The position numbers and the translations under genes are program-made. Positions 52,820-61,393 of a stretch of DNA of 64,000 nt are shown here, piece by piece (the first letter of the stretch is position 1; the number at the start of each line of letters is the position of its first letter). Source of the stretch: Planococcus chinensis (lineage in GTDB: Bacteria > Bacillota > Bacilli > Bacillales_A > Planococcaceae). The notes beneath the pieces are model-generated. The model searched no databases. It was not told the origin of the DNA and saw only the letters and a program-made list of their open reading frames with translations. Location of the stretch: the NCBI RefSeq assembly GCF_020071995.1, contig NZ_JABWTK010000005.1:248001-312000 (forward strand), in the 5' to 3' direction.

Positions 52820-54149
52820 CAAAAAACAAATCAAATTTGGCGTGATGCTTCACGGTGCAGGAGGGCATATGAATGCCTGGAAAGATCCTTCTGTTCCTGC
52901 AGATGCCAGTGTTAATCTGCAGCATTATACAGAGGCAGCGCAAAAAGCGGAGCGCGCCGGCATCGATTTTGTTTTTGTGGCAGATGGACTGTTCATCAAC
53001 GAAAAGTCGATCCCGCATTTTCTAAACCGTTTTGAACCGATTACGATTCTTTCCGCTTTGGCTTCGGTGACAACGCATATCGGCCTTGTAGGAACTTTGT
53101 CGACTTCTTACAGCGAACCCTTTACGGTGGCAAGGCAATTTGCTTCCCTCGATAAAATCAGTGGCGGCCGTGCTGGGTGGAACGTCGTGACATCTCCTTT
53201 AGAAGGTTCCGCGACTAATTACAATAAAGGCGAGCATCCCGAGCATGCGCTGCGCTATGAAATTGCGGATGAATACTTGGAAGTCACAAAGGGCTTATGG
53301 GATTCCTGGGAAGACGACGCTTTTGTGCGGAACCGTGAAACGGGCCAATTTTTCGACCATGAGAAAATGCACGCATTGAACCATAAAGGCAAGCATTTTT
53401 CTGTGGCAGGGCCATTGAATATCAGCCGTTCGGAACAGGGGCAGCCGGTCATCTTCCAGGCAGGCGCTTCGGAATCGGGCAAAAGTTTTGCAGCGAAGCA
53501 TGCAGAAGCAATCTTTACACATGCCAATAGCCTGGAGCAGGCCCGGGCTTATTACAATGATGTCAAAGATAAAGCCGAAGCAATCGGCCGCAACCGGGAC
53601 GAGCTATTTGTTTATCCAGCCTTGAGCCCGATAGTCGGGGCGACGCTTGAGGAAGCAGAAGCAAAATACGAAGAGATCCAAAACCTGGTAACGATTGAAG
53701 AAGCTTTGAATTACCTGGGCCGTTACTTTGACCATTTTGATTTCAGCCAGTTTCCGCTGGATGAACCGTTTCCGGAAATCGGAGATGTCGGCAAAAACAG
53801 TTTCCAGTCGACAACAGACCACATAAAGAAAAGAGCACGGGAACATGGTTTAACACTTCGCCAAGTGGCGATGGAAGAAGCTACGCGCAAAGGTTCATTT
53901 TTCGGTACATACGAACAGATTGCCAACCAATTGATCCAATGGGTCGAAGAAGGAGGCGCAGATGGCTTTATCGTTGGCCATCATGTACTCGGAAGGGATT
54001 TTGATGCTTTCCTTCAAAACGTGCTGCCCATCTTAGAAGAACGGGGGTATTATAGCCGGAGTTATGGGCACGATACTCTGCGGGGCAATCTGGGCTTGCC
54101 GTTTAAAGAAAACCGCTACAGCAAAGAAAAACAAACAATTACCCAATAA
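52812..54149 (+). CDS. ytnJ: NtaA/SnaA/DszA-family flavin monooxygenase (YtnJ-like)
   Basis: A 445-residue FMNH2-dependent monooxygenase. Blocks typical of the NtaA/SnaA/SoxA (DszA) family are [42 protein letters not shown] and [21 protein letters not shown]. In B. subtilis the homologue belongs to the ytmI operon, which salvages S-modified cysteines by oxidative C-S cleavage. AAAGGAGGAAGATACC precedes ATG 52812. The 8-bp overlap with ytmO implies coupled translation. Confidence 0.87.
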   Translation: MSNKKQIKFGVMLHGAGGHMNAWKDPSVPADASVNLQHYTEAAQKAERAGIDFVFVADGLFINEKSIPHFLNRFEPITILSALASVTTHIGLVGTLSTSYSEPFTVARQFASLDKISGGRAGWNVVTSPLEGSATNYNKGEHPEHALRYEIADEYLEVTKGLWDSWEDDAFVRNRETGQFFDHEKMHALNHKGKHFSVAGPLNISRSEQGQPVIFQAGASESGKSFAAKHAEAIFTHANSLEQARAYYNDVKDKAEAIGRNRDELFVYPALSPIVGATLEEAEAKYEEIQNLVTIEEALNYLGRYFDHFDFSQFPLDEPFPEIGDVGKNSFQSTTDHIKKRAREHGLTLRQVAMEEATRKGSFFGTYEQIANQLIQWVEEGGADGFIVGHHVLGRDFDAFLQNVLPILEERGYYSRSYGHDTLRGNLGLPFKENRYSKEKQTITQ

Positions 54150-54164
54150 GAGGAGGAAATGAAA

Positions 54165-54440
54165 ATGGCTCAATCCCCATCAATCATTGTCTGGTCGAAA
54201 CAAGGCTGCCATTACTGTGCAGAAGTGAAAGAATACTTGGAAGCGAATCGCTTATCTTACAAAACGGTGGACGTGACTGAAAATGACGACCGCCGCGATA
54301 TTTTGGAAATCAAATACGGCGTCCGTTATGTGCCGGTGGTGGAAATCGGAAAAGACAATGTGTACAAAGCTGTTGTGGAACTGGGAATTGAAAATTTGGA
54401 AGAGGCGTTGGAACAAGCGGGCGCTCTGATTAAATCTTAA
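54165..54440 (+). CDS. ytnI: Glutaredoxin-like protein (YtnI-like)
   Basis: A 91-residue thioredoxin-fold protein with redox motif CHYC at residues 14-17 in WSKQGCHYCAEVKEYL, the cis-Pro segment VRYVPVVEIG, and a C-terminal helix. It may supply electrons to, or reduce disulfides made by, the neighbouring monooxygenases, as proposed for YtnI. I prefer ATG 54165 because AGGAGGAA is 7 nt away; ATG 54159 is too close. Confidence 0.8.
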   Translation: MAQSPSIIVWSKQGCHYCAEVKEYLEANRLSYKTVDVTENDDRRDILEIKYGVRYVPVVEIGKDNVYKAVVELGIENLEEALEQAGALIKS

Positions 54441-54465
54441 GAAAACAGACAGGGGTTGGTGAAGG

Positions 54466-56100
54466 ATGAAGACACTGAAAAACACGAAAATATTTTTGCT
54501 GCTAATCAGTTTGCTGCTGATTGTTGCAGGCTGCTCGCAATCTGGGGCATCAGATAGCCAGACGGCAAACGCTGGAACAAAAGAACCGGCAACTGGCGGC
54601 AATTTGACTTATGCACTGGCGACCTCACCGGATACATTAGACCCGCACCGCAGCAGTTTGGCTGTATCGGTTCGCGCATTCCGTACGATTTATGACAGCC
54701 TGGTCGTACAGGATGAAAACAATGAAATCCAGCCATGGCTGGCAACGGAATGGGAAGTGTCGGAAGACGGCAAGAGCTATACGTTTAAGCTGCGGGAAGA
54801 CGTGACATTCCATGACGGCACGCCGTTCAACGCAGAAGCTGTTAAATACAACTTTGACCGCATCATCAACCCCGAAACGAAAGCCTTGAACTCCGTGGCG
54901 CTCTTGGCACCCTATGAATCGGCTGAAGTCGTAGATGAATTTACCGTTAAATTAAATCTAAGTACGCCTTCCGCTTCGTTCTTAAGCAATTTGAGCCAGG
55001 CGATGCTCGGCATCGTGTCTCCGACAGCTGCTGAAAAAGACGGCGAGCAATTCGGCAAAAACCCGGTCGGCACCGGCCCATTCAAATTTGTCAGCTGGAC
55101 TGAAAACACAGAAATTGCCGTTGAAAAAAATGAAGAGTATAACTGGGCACCAGCTTATGTAGAAAACCAGGGAGCACCTTACTTGGATACGTTGACGTTC
55201 AAAATCATTCCGGAAGAAGCGACGCGCATCGGCAGCGTCCAAAGCGGGCAAGTGCTGGCAGCGGAAACCGTGCCACCGCAAAATATCGTCGCATTGGAAA
55301 ATGATCCAGAAAACCATTTATTGAAAGTTAATACTCTTGGTTTGCCTTATACCTTGTTCTTTAATCAGCGGGAAGAGCCATGGAACGATGTCAATGTCCG
55401 AAGAGCGGTCTTGCAGGCAGTTGATGTGGATGCCATTGTAAAAACCTTATATATGGGCACTTACGAAAGAGCTTGGTCTCCGCTCAGCCCTGGAATACTA
55501 GGATATGACAAGTCGCTGGAAAACAGCTGGGAAACCGATATAGCCGCAGCCAATAAATTACTGGACGAAGCGGGTTACGCAATCGGGGCAGATGGCGTCC
55601 GTGAAAAAGATGGCGAGAAATTGACGTTGAATTATGTGGATGCTTCCCCGAACCGTGAGAAACGAAATGACATTGCAGTCATCGTCCAACAGCAGTTGAA
55701 AGAAGTGGGCATTGCAGTGGAAGTCAATATTACGCCGGATTACAGAACGGTCATTTATGAAAATAGCGAATACGATCTTTACGGCAACAGTATGGTGAAC
55801 TCGGATCCGAACGCACTTCGCAATATTTATCACACGCCTGAAAAAACAAGGGTGCTTGAATCACTTGTAGGAGGCTACGATGAGCGTCTGGATGAATTGC
55901 TTGAGCAGGGGACAGTAGAAGCCGATCCTGTGAAGCGCGAGGAAATCTACAAAGAAGCACAGCACATCATCATTGATCAGGCGATGATCATTCCGGTTTA
56001 TGTATTCCCGTACACAGTTGCTGCTTCAAATAAAGTTGACGGCATCGTCTTTGATACGCTGGGATATCCGTTATTCAATGATGCCAATATCAGCCAGTAA
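54466..56100 (+). CDS. Peptide/nickel-type ABC substrate-binding lipoprotein (family 5)
   Basis: A 544-residue SBP_bac_5 protein with lipobox IVAGC (Cys23). Typical blocks are LTYALATSPDTLDPHRSS, TFKLREDVTFHDGTPFNAEAV (the family signature), NPVGTGPFKFVSW and NVRRAVLQAVDVDAIV. It should bind an oligopeptide or peptide-like solute. In this S-box operon the ligand is probably a sulfur compound such as an S-alkyl-cysteine, glutathione-like or Met-containing peptide; that is inference from context. Confidence 0.85.
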   Translation: MKTLKNTKIFLLLISLLLIVAGCSQSGASDSQTANAGTKEPATGGNLTYALATSPDTLDPHRSSLAVSVRAFRTIYDSLVVQDENNEIQPWLATEWEVSEDGKSYTFKLREDVTFHDGTPFNAEAVKYNFDRIINPETKALNSVALLAPYESAEVVDEFTVKLNLSTPSASFLSNLSQAMLGIVSPTAAEKDGEQFGKNPVGTGPFKFVSWTENTEIAVEKNEEYNWAPAYVENQGAPYLDTLTFKIIPEEATRIGSVQSGQVLAAETVPPQNIVALENDPENHLLKVNTLGLPYTLFFNQREEPWNDVNVRRAVLQAVDVDAIVKTLYMGTYERAWSPLSPGILGYDKSLENSWETDIAAANKLLDEAGYAIGADGVREKDGEKLTLNYVDASPNREKRNDIAVIVQQQLKEVGIAVEVNITPDYRTVIYENSEYDLYGNSMVNSDPNALRNIYHTPEKTRVLESLVGGYDERLDELLEQGTVEADPVKREEIYKEAQHIIIDQAMIIPVYVFPYTVAASNKVDGIVFDTLGYPLFNDANISQ

Positions 56101-56117
56101 CGAAGGAGGCAGAAGAA

Positions 56118-57059
56118 ATGGGCTTGTACAATAAAGTGCTGGGGCGGTTGGTCAATGCAGTGCTTTCGATAATCGGTTCATTGGTACTCGTATTTTTCAT
56201 CATCTATATGATGCCCGGTGATCCGGTGTTATCTATGGTAGATCCTTCAACAGCAACACCGGAAGCAATTGAAAATATGCGGGTGGAATTAGGCCTTGAC
56301 CGCCCATTCTACAGCCAATTTGCCGATTATTTCAGCCAGATGATTCAAGGAGATTTTGGGCAGTCGCGGATCACCAGCGAGCCGGTGCTTGATAAAATTC
56401 TCATGCATTTGCCGGCAACCTTAGCCTTGTCTTTGGCAAGCATCCTATTCTCCATCATCATTGGCGTAGGGTTTGGCGTATTATCAGCCATATACCGCAA
56501 TCGCTGGCTGGATTCAGTAGTTCGCATCATCGGCCTGTTCGGCATTTCGATGCCGACTTTCTGGTCGGGGATCCTGCTGCTTTTGGTCTTCTCTGTCCAA
56601 CTGAACTGGCTGCCGATTATGGGCTCGGATGGACTGGCGACTTTGGTGCTGCCGGCACTTGCGCTCGGCTTTGTCGGTGCCGGTTTCATTATCCGGATGG
56701 TCCGTTCGAGCATGGTGGAAGTCCTCGATGAACAGTTTATTTTGATGCTTCGGGCAAAAGGCTTATCTGAACGCTTGGTCATGTATCGGCATGCACTCCG
56801 CAATGCCCTGATTCCGGCGATTACTGTCATCGGCCTCCATATCGGAGAGCTGCTGGCGGGGACTGTGGTCATTGAAACGGTTTTCTCGCGCCAGGGAATT
56901 GGCCGCATCATTGCCGATGCCATCATGTCGAAAGATATGCCTGTCATCCAGGGCGTCATCTTTTTCAGTGCTATCGTTTACGTCCTGGTTAATCTATTAG
57001 TGGATCTGTCGTATTCCGTGGCCGATCCAAGGATCCGCCGTTCAGCTGGAACGAGGTAA
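56118..57059 (+). CDS. DppB-type ABC transporter permease
   Basis: A 313-residue permease with six helices. The first is at residues 12-32, followed by the usual extracellular GDPV...STATPEAIENMRVELGLDRP region and FGQSRITSEPV. The BPD_transp_1 domain carries EAA-loop sequence MLRAKGLSERLVMYRHALRNALIPAITVIG at the cytoplasmic face. It pairs with the DppC-type permease 18 bp downstream. GGAGG precedes the ATG. Confidence 0.88.
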   Translation: MGLYNKVLGRLVNAVLSIIGSLVLVFFIIYMMPGDPVLSMVDPSTATPEAIENMRVELGLDRPFYSQFADYFSQMIQGDFGQSRITSEPVLDKILMHLPATLALSLASILFSIIIGVGFGVLSAIYRNRWLDSVVRIIGLFGISMPTFWSGILLLLVFSVQLNWLPIMGSDGLATLVLPALALGFVGAGFIIRMVRSSMVEVLDEQFILMLRAKGLSERLVMYRHALRNALIPAITVIGLHIGELLAGTVVIETVFSRQGIGRIIADAIMSKDMPVIQGVIFFSAIVYVLVNLLVDLSYSVADPRIRRSAGTR

Positions 57060-57077
57060 GAAAGGGGAGAGGCATTC

Positions 57078-57965
57078 ATGAAAAATGTTAGTGAAAGTCC
57101 AGCTGCCAGACTGCCGAGATTAAAAGCATTCCAGCTGAAAGGCAAATTGTCGGCTTCCAATTTATCGGTTTTTTCCGCCGGTTTTGTTTTGTTGTTTATC
57201 ATCCTGTGTGCGCTGTTTCCGGCTTGGATAGCGCCGTATCCACCGACGAAAATGTTCACCGATCAGATTTTGGCGGCACCGAGTGCAGCTCATCTGTTCG
57301 GAACAGATTATTTTGGCCGTGATGTGTTCAGCCTGGTGGTCCATGGCAGCCGGGATTCCTTGATCATCGGCGTGGCAGCAGTATTGGTGGGCGGTTTGAT
57401 TGGTGGAGCCCTCGGCGCCATTGCCGGATATGCCGGTGGAATCATCGATGCGATATTCATGCGCATTGTAGAAATCCTCATGACGATTCCAGGAATTCTG
57501 CTCGCCCTCGCCATAGCAGCAGCTCTCGGGCCCAGTTTGAAAAATATTGTACTGGCAATCGCCATTTCGTCCATTCCCGGCTACGCACGCGTGATGAGAG
57601 GGCAGATGATTTCCATCAAAAAACGCCCGTATATCGCTGCTTCCCGATCTATCGGGACGTCAAATGTACGCATTTTGCTGTGGCATATCCTGCCGAATGC
57701 CTGGCCGCCGATCTTGGTCATGGCGACAATCGGCTTGGGATCAGCCATCTTGACAGGTGCGGGCCTCAGTTTTCTTGGCCTGGGAGTGATTAAAGAAGTG
57801 CCGGATTGGGGCGCTCTTTTGTCGCAAGGCCGCAATTACTTGACGGCTGGCTGGTGGATGGCGACTTTTCCGGGTCTTGCCATCACAGCTTTTGTGCTGG
57901 CCATTAATATTGTCGGCGACAAACTGCAGGAAGAAACCAATCCGAAATTGAGCAAGGGGAGATAG
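57078..57965 (+). CDS. DppC-type ABC transporter permease
   Basis: A 295-residue permease. The N-terminal OppC_N helix (about 30-52) is followed by LFGTDYFGRDVFSLVVHGSR, the standard DppC block. The transporter domain has GVLLALAIAAALG-like helices and the EAA loop AASRSIGTSNVRILLWHILPN. GLGVIKEVPDWGALLSQGRNYL is typical near the C terminus. It forms the channel with the preceding permease. RBS AAAGGGGAGAGG. Confidence 0.88.
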   Translation: MKNVSESPAARLPRLKAFQLKGKLSASNLSVFSAGFVLLFIILCALFPAWIAPYPPTKMFTDQILAAPSAAHLFGTDYFGRDVFSLVVHGSRDSLIIGVAAVLVGGLIGGALGAIAGYAGGIIDAIFMRIVEILMTIPGILLALAIAAALGPSLKNIVLAIAISSIPGYARVMRGQMISIKKRPYIAASRSIGTSNVRILLWHILPNAWPPILVMATIGLGSAILTGAGLSFLGLGVIKEVPDWGALLSQGRNYLTAGWWMATFPGLAITAFVLAINIVGDKLQEETNPKLSKGR

Positions 57966-57975
57966 GTGAGCAGCG

Positions 57976-59994
57976 ATGACACAATTATTAGAAGTGCAAA
58001 ATCTGCAAGTGGATTTTGAAGGGAAAGAGAATCGCCTCACTGCGCTAAAAAATGTCTCCCTGCTAATAAAAAAAGGTGAGACGGTATGTGTAGTGGGCGA
58101 ATCGGGCAGCGGGAAAACGGTCTTGTCCAAGTCAATCATGCGCTTGATTGAGTACGAAAATGGAAAAATTGCAGCCGGCCGGGTTTCGCTGGACGGAACG
58201 GAATTGACCGGTTTGTCGCAAAAAGAATTGCGAACGGTGCGCGGCGACAAAGTGGCCATGATTTTCCAGGAGCCAATGGCAGCTTTTGATCCGGTTTTCA
58301 CAATCGGCCAGCAAATTATCGAAGCAATCCAGGCGCATAAGCCAACCAATAAAGTCCAAGCAAAAGCCCGGGCCTTGTATTTATTGGAGCGCGTCGGCAT
58401 TTCCGATGCGTTCTTGCGTTTCAAGCAATACCCCAATGAACTGTCTGGAGGCATGCTGCAGCGTGCGATGATTGCGATGGCGCTTGCCTGCGAACCGGAC
58501 CTGCTGATTGCAGACGAACCGACGACCGCGCTCGATGTCACAATCCAGGCGCAGATTCTGCAATTGTTGGAAGAACTGAAAGAAGAGTTCGGCATGTCGA
58601 TTTTGCTGATTACACACGATATGGGAATTGCTGCAGAAGTGGCGGACCGTATTGTTGTCATGTACACAGGGGAAATCGTCGAGCAGGCAACGAAGGGGCA
58701 ATTGTTCTCTGTACCGCATCATCCCTATACAAAAGGATTGCTGCAATCGGTGACAAAATTGGACAGCGACCGCAGCCAAAAACTGTTTTCCATTAAAGGC
58801 ACGATTCCGCCATTATCCGATTTGCCAAGCGGCTGTTCGTTTCATCCGCGCTGCCCGTTTGCTACAGATAAATGCCAAAGCGAAAAACCTCAGCTCCGTG
58901 TTGTTAACGGCCGCGAAACGGCATGCTGGCATGCGGAGGAATTGGTGGAGCGCAAGGAATGGATTCAGAATGCCACAGCCATATTGCCAGCTGCTAAAGA
59001 AGAGAAAACGGAAGTTGCTGAAGATTTGATTGTAGTGAGAGGGCTCAGCAAGTTTTATCCGATTGGCCAAAAGGGGGGATTCTTTAAAGCGCAAAGCTAT
59101 ACGCGCGCAGTTGAAGATGTCTCGTTCTCCATCAAAAAAGGGGAAACGTTCGGACTCGTCGGAGAATCAGGCAGCGGCAAATCGACACTCGGCCGTGTGT
59201 TGCTGCAGCTGGAAAAAGCGACGAGCGGAAAAGTGGTGTTTGATGGAACCGACCTTTCTGTGCTCAGCACGAAAGAACTGCGGGAGCAGCGCCGGCACAT
59301 GCAGATGATTTACCAAGATCCATATGGTTCCGTCAATCCACGCTGGAAGGTCGGCGATATTATCGAGGAACCATTAAAAGTCCATCAGCCTTCCAACCCG
59401 AACGCAAACCGCCAAAAAGCGAAGGAATTGCTGACAGCTGTCGGATTGAACGGCAATGCCTATGACCGGTATCCGCATGAATTTTCGGGCGGTCAGCGCC
59501 AGCGCATTGCCATCGCACGTGCAATCGCTTTGAATCCGAAATTCGTTTTGGCGGATGAAGCGGTATCGGCGCTTGATGTGTCGGTTCAGGCACAAATTAT
59601 TAATTTGATGAAAGACCTGCAGCAGGAACTTGGGCTTACTTATTTGTTTATCGGACACGGCTTGAATATTGTCCGCCATATTTCCGACCGGATCGGTGTG
59701 ATGTATTTAGGGCAGCTCGTTGAAATTGCTGAAAGCGAAACCTTGTTCCTGCGACCGGCGCATCATTACACGAAAGGCCTTATCGCCTCGATACCGGCAA
59801 TCGATTCAACGTCAGGGAAACGGGGGAAACAGGCATACGTCCCAGGAGAGATTCCTTCCACTTCAAAGCCGCCATCCGGCTGCCGTTTTCATACACGCTG
59901 CCCAGCTGCTACAGAACGCTGCCGTTTGGAAGCGCCGCCTCTGCGTGAAGTGGAGCCGGACCATTTCGCAGCCTGCCATTATCCAGCATTGTAA
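57976..59994 (+). CDS. Fused DppD-DppF ABC ATPase
   Basis: A 672-residue protein with two complete ATPase domains. Domain 1 (1-320) has Walker A GESGSGKTV, signature LSGGMLQR, Walker B LLIADEPTTALD and the oligopeptide C-terminal Cys cluster (CSFHPRCPFATDKC). Domain 2 (about 350-672) has GESGSGKST, FSGGQRQR, FVLADEAVSALD and CRFHTRCPAATERC. The Cys clusters are known to hold Fe-S or metal sites in Dpp/Opp ATPases. One fused chain replaces the usual two genes. Last gene of the S-box operon. Confidence 0.9.
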   Translation: MTQLLEVQNLQVDFEGKENRLTALKNVSLLIKKGETVCVVGESGSGKTVLSKSIMRLIEYENGKIAAGRVSLDGTELTGLSQKELRTVRGDKVAMIFQEPMAAFDPVFTIGQQIIEAIQAHKPTNKVQAKARALYLLERVGISDAFLRFKQYPNELSGGMLQRAMIAMALACEPDLLIADEPTTALDVTIQAQILQLLEELKEEFGMSILLITHDMGIAAEVADRIVVMYTGEIVEQATKGQLFSVPHHPYTKGLLQSVTKLDSDRSQKLFSIKGTIPPLSDLPSGCSFHPRCPFATDKCQSEKPQLRVVNGRETACWHAEELVERKEWIQNATAILPAAKEEKTEVAEDLIVVRGLSKFYPIGQKGGFFKAQSYTRAVEDVSFSIKKGETFGLVGESGSGKSTLGRVLLQLEKATSGKVVFDGTDLSVLSTKELREQRRHMQMIYQDPYGSVNPRWKVGDIIEEPLKVHQPSNPNANRQKAKELLTAVGLNGNAYDRYPHEFSGGQRQRIAIARAIALNPKFVLADEAVSALDVSVQAQIINLMKDLQQELGLTYLFIGHGLNIVRHISDRIGVMYLGQLVEIAESETLFLRPAHHYTKGLIASIPAIDSTSGKRGKQAYVPGEIPSTSKPPSGCRFHTRCPAATERCRLEAPPLREVEPDHFAACHYPAL

Positions 59995-60016
59995 AAGTAA
60001 AGATACAGTTCATAAG

Positions 60017-60057
60017 AACCAGCTGAAGAAAAGTTTTTTCTTCAGCTGGTTTTTATT
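60017..60057 (+). terminator. Terminator of the S-box operon
   Basis: AACCAGCTGAAGAA pairs with TTCTTCAGCTGGTT; TTTATTT follows. Confidence 0.88.
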
Positions 60058-60124
60058 TGGGGAGCTACTTTTTCCCCGATAATCTGAAGTTGATTCAATG
60101 AAGACAAGGGTGGCCAAGTATTTC

Positions 60125-60209
60125 TTATCACTGGTTCCAACCGGTTCTATCGCAGTTATTTGAAGTCTTATCGATGTTTTAAGACTTTCTATCGACGTTC
60201 TTCAATTTC
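60125..60209 (+). repeat. 21-bp phased repeat array D (four units)
   Basis: ATCA/ATCG cores at 60127, 60149, 60170 and 60191: one 22-bp step, then two 21-bp steps, the same opening geometry as arrays A and B. Units read TTATCACTGGTT, CTATCGCAGTTA, TTATCGATGTTT and CTATCGACGTTC. It lies between the S-box operon terminator and the iron-type ABC genes, about 120 bp before their start. Confidence 0.8.
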
Positions 60210-60328
60210 CTCTTCATTTCCTCTCTTTACGCAATCCTCACATTTTTTAACACTCTCTCAACAATTCCTTCACATTGGACCCGTACACTTAATGAATAAC
60301 AAACGAGAAAATCAGAGGGGGAAACGAC

Positions 60329-61363
60329 ATGAAGAAATGGGCTACGGGTGCAGGAATATTGGCGATGACGGCAATGCTCGTTGCGTGCAGCGGAGAAGAA
60401 GCGGCGAATAACGCCGAAGCGGAAAGTACGGGCAGCGGTGCAGGCCTATCCGGTCCACTTGATTTCTATACGTCTCAGCCCGATGCGGATGCACAGGCAT
60501 TGGTTGACGCGTTCACGGAAAAGAACCCGGAAGTGGAAGTCAGCATTTTCCGTTCAGGCACAGAAGAAGTGGTATCGAAAATACAGGCGGAAGACCAGGC
60601 AGGGAATATACAGGCTGATGTCTTGCTAGTAGCGGATTCCGTGACATTCGAGAACTTCAAAAAAGAAGAACTTCTGCTTCCGTACAAGTCGCCGGAAGCA
60701 AAAGCAATTGATAAAGCATATGTGGATCCCGACGGCGCTTATACCGGAACAAAAGTGATGGCGACCGGTCTGATCGTCAATACGAACGAAGTGAAAGAGT
60801 TGCCGGACAGCTGGAATGTATTGGAGGAAGAAGCGGCAAAAGGTAAAGCGGTGATGCCAAGTCCGCTGTATTCCGGAGCAGCTGCGTACAACCTGGGTGT
60901 TATTACGAAGCAGGACGGCATGGGTTGGGAATTTTATGAAAACATGCGCGCCAATAACATCACTATTACGCAAGGAAACGGCGCTGTACTGGAAGGTGTT
61001 GCGATGGGCGAACAGCAGTACGGTATAATCGTTGATTACTTAGCCGCGCAGGCGAAGAGCGACGGATCTCCGGTGGAACTGGTATATCCGAAAGAAGGCG
61101 TACCGGTCATTACCGAGCCGATAGGTATCCTGGCGAATACTGATAACGAAGAAGCGGCCCAGGCTTTTGTTGATTTTGTCTTGTCGGAAGAAGGCCAGGA
61201 ATTGGCGTCGGAACAGGGGTATACCCCAATCCGAGAAGGCGTTGAAGCGCCGGAAGGCTTAAAATCATTGGACGAAATAAAGGTATTGGAAGCTGATTCG
61301 GTGGGATTGCTCCAAACGCGCGATGATGACAAAGCGACATTCGGGAAAATCTTCGGTCAATGA
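60329..61363 (+). CDS. Ferric-type ABC substrate-binding lipoprotein
   Basis: A 344-residue lipoprotein with lipobox MLVAC (Cys20) and a Ser/Gly linker. The fold is the FbpA/AfuA cluster (LDFYTSQPDADAQALVDAF, IQAEDQAGNIQADVLLVAD, GEQQYGIIVDYLAAQA). Members bind Fe3+, 2-aminoethylphosphonate or phosphosugars; the tandem Tyr pair of FbpA is not seen, so iron is uncertain. No Fur box is visible upstream. RBS AGAGGGGGAAACGAC. First gene of a three-gene operon. Confidence 0.8.
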   Translation: MKKWATGAGILAMTAMLVACSGEEAANNAEAESTGSGAGLSGPLDFYTSQPDADAQALVDAFTEKNPEVEVSIFRSGTEEVVSKIQAEDQAGNIQADVLLVADSVTFENFKKEELLLPYKSPEAKAIDKAYVDPDGAYTGTKVMATGLIVNTNEVKELPDSWNVLEEEAAKGKAVMPSPLYSGAAAYNLGVITKQDGMGWEFYENMRANNITITQGNGAVLEGVAMGEQQYGIIVDYLAAQAKSDGSPVELVYPKEGVPVITEPIGILANTDNEEAAQAFVDFVLSEEGQELASEQGYTPIREGVEAPEGLKSLDEIKVLEADSVGLLQTRDDDKATFGKIFGQ

Positions 61364-61393
61364 CCGATTTTCCTGGAGTAAGGAGTTAACAAC

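Noticed and set aside
60231-60328. Fur box before the ferric-type ABC operon
   Set aside because: No GATAATGATAATCATTATC-like sequence found by eye.
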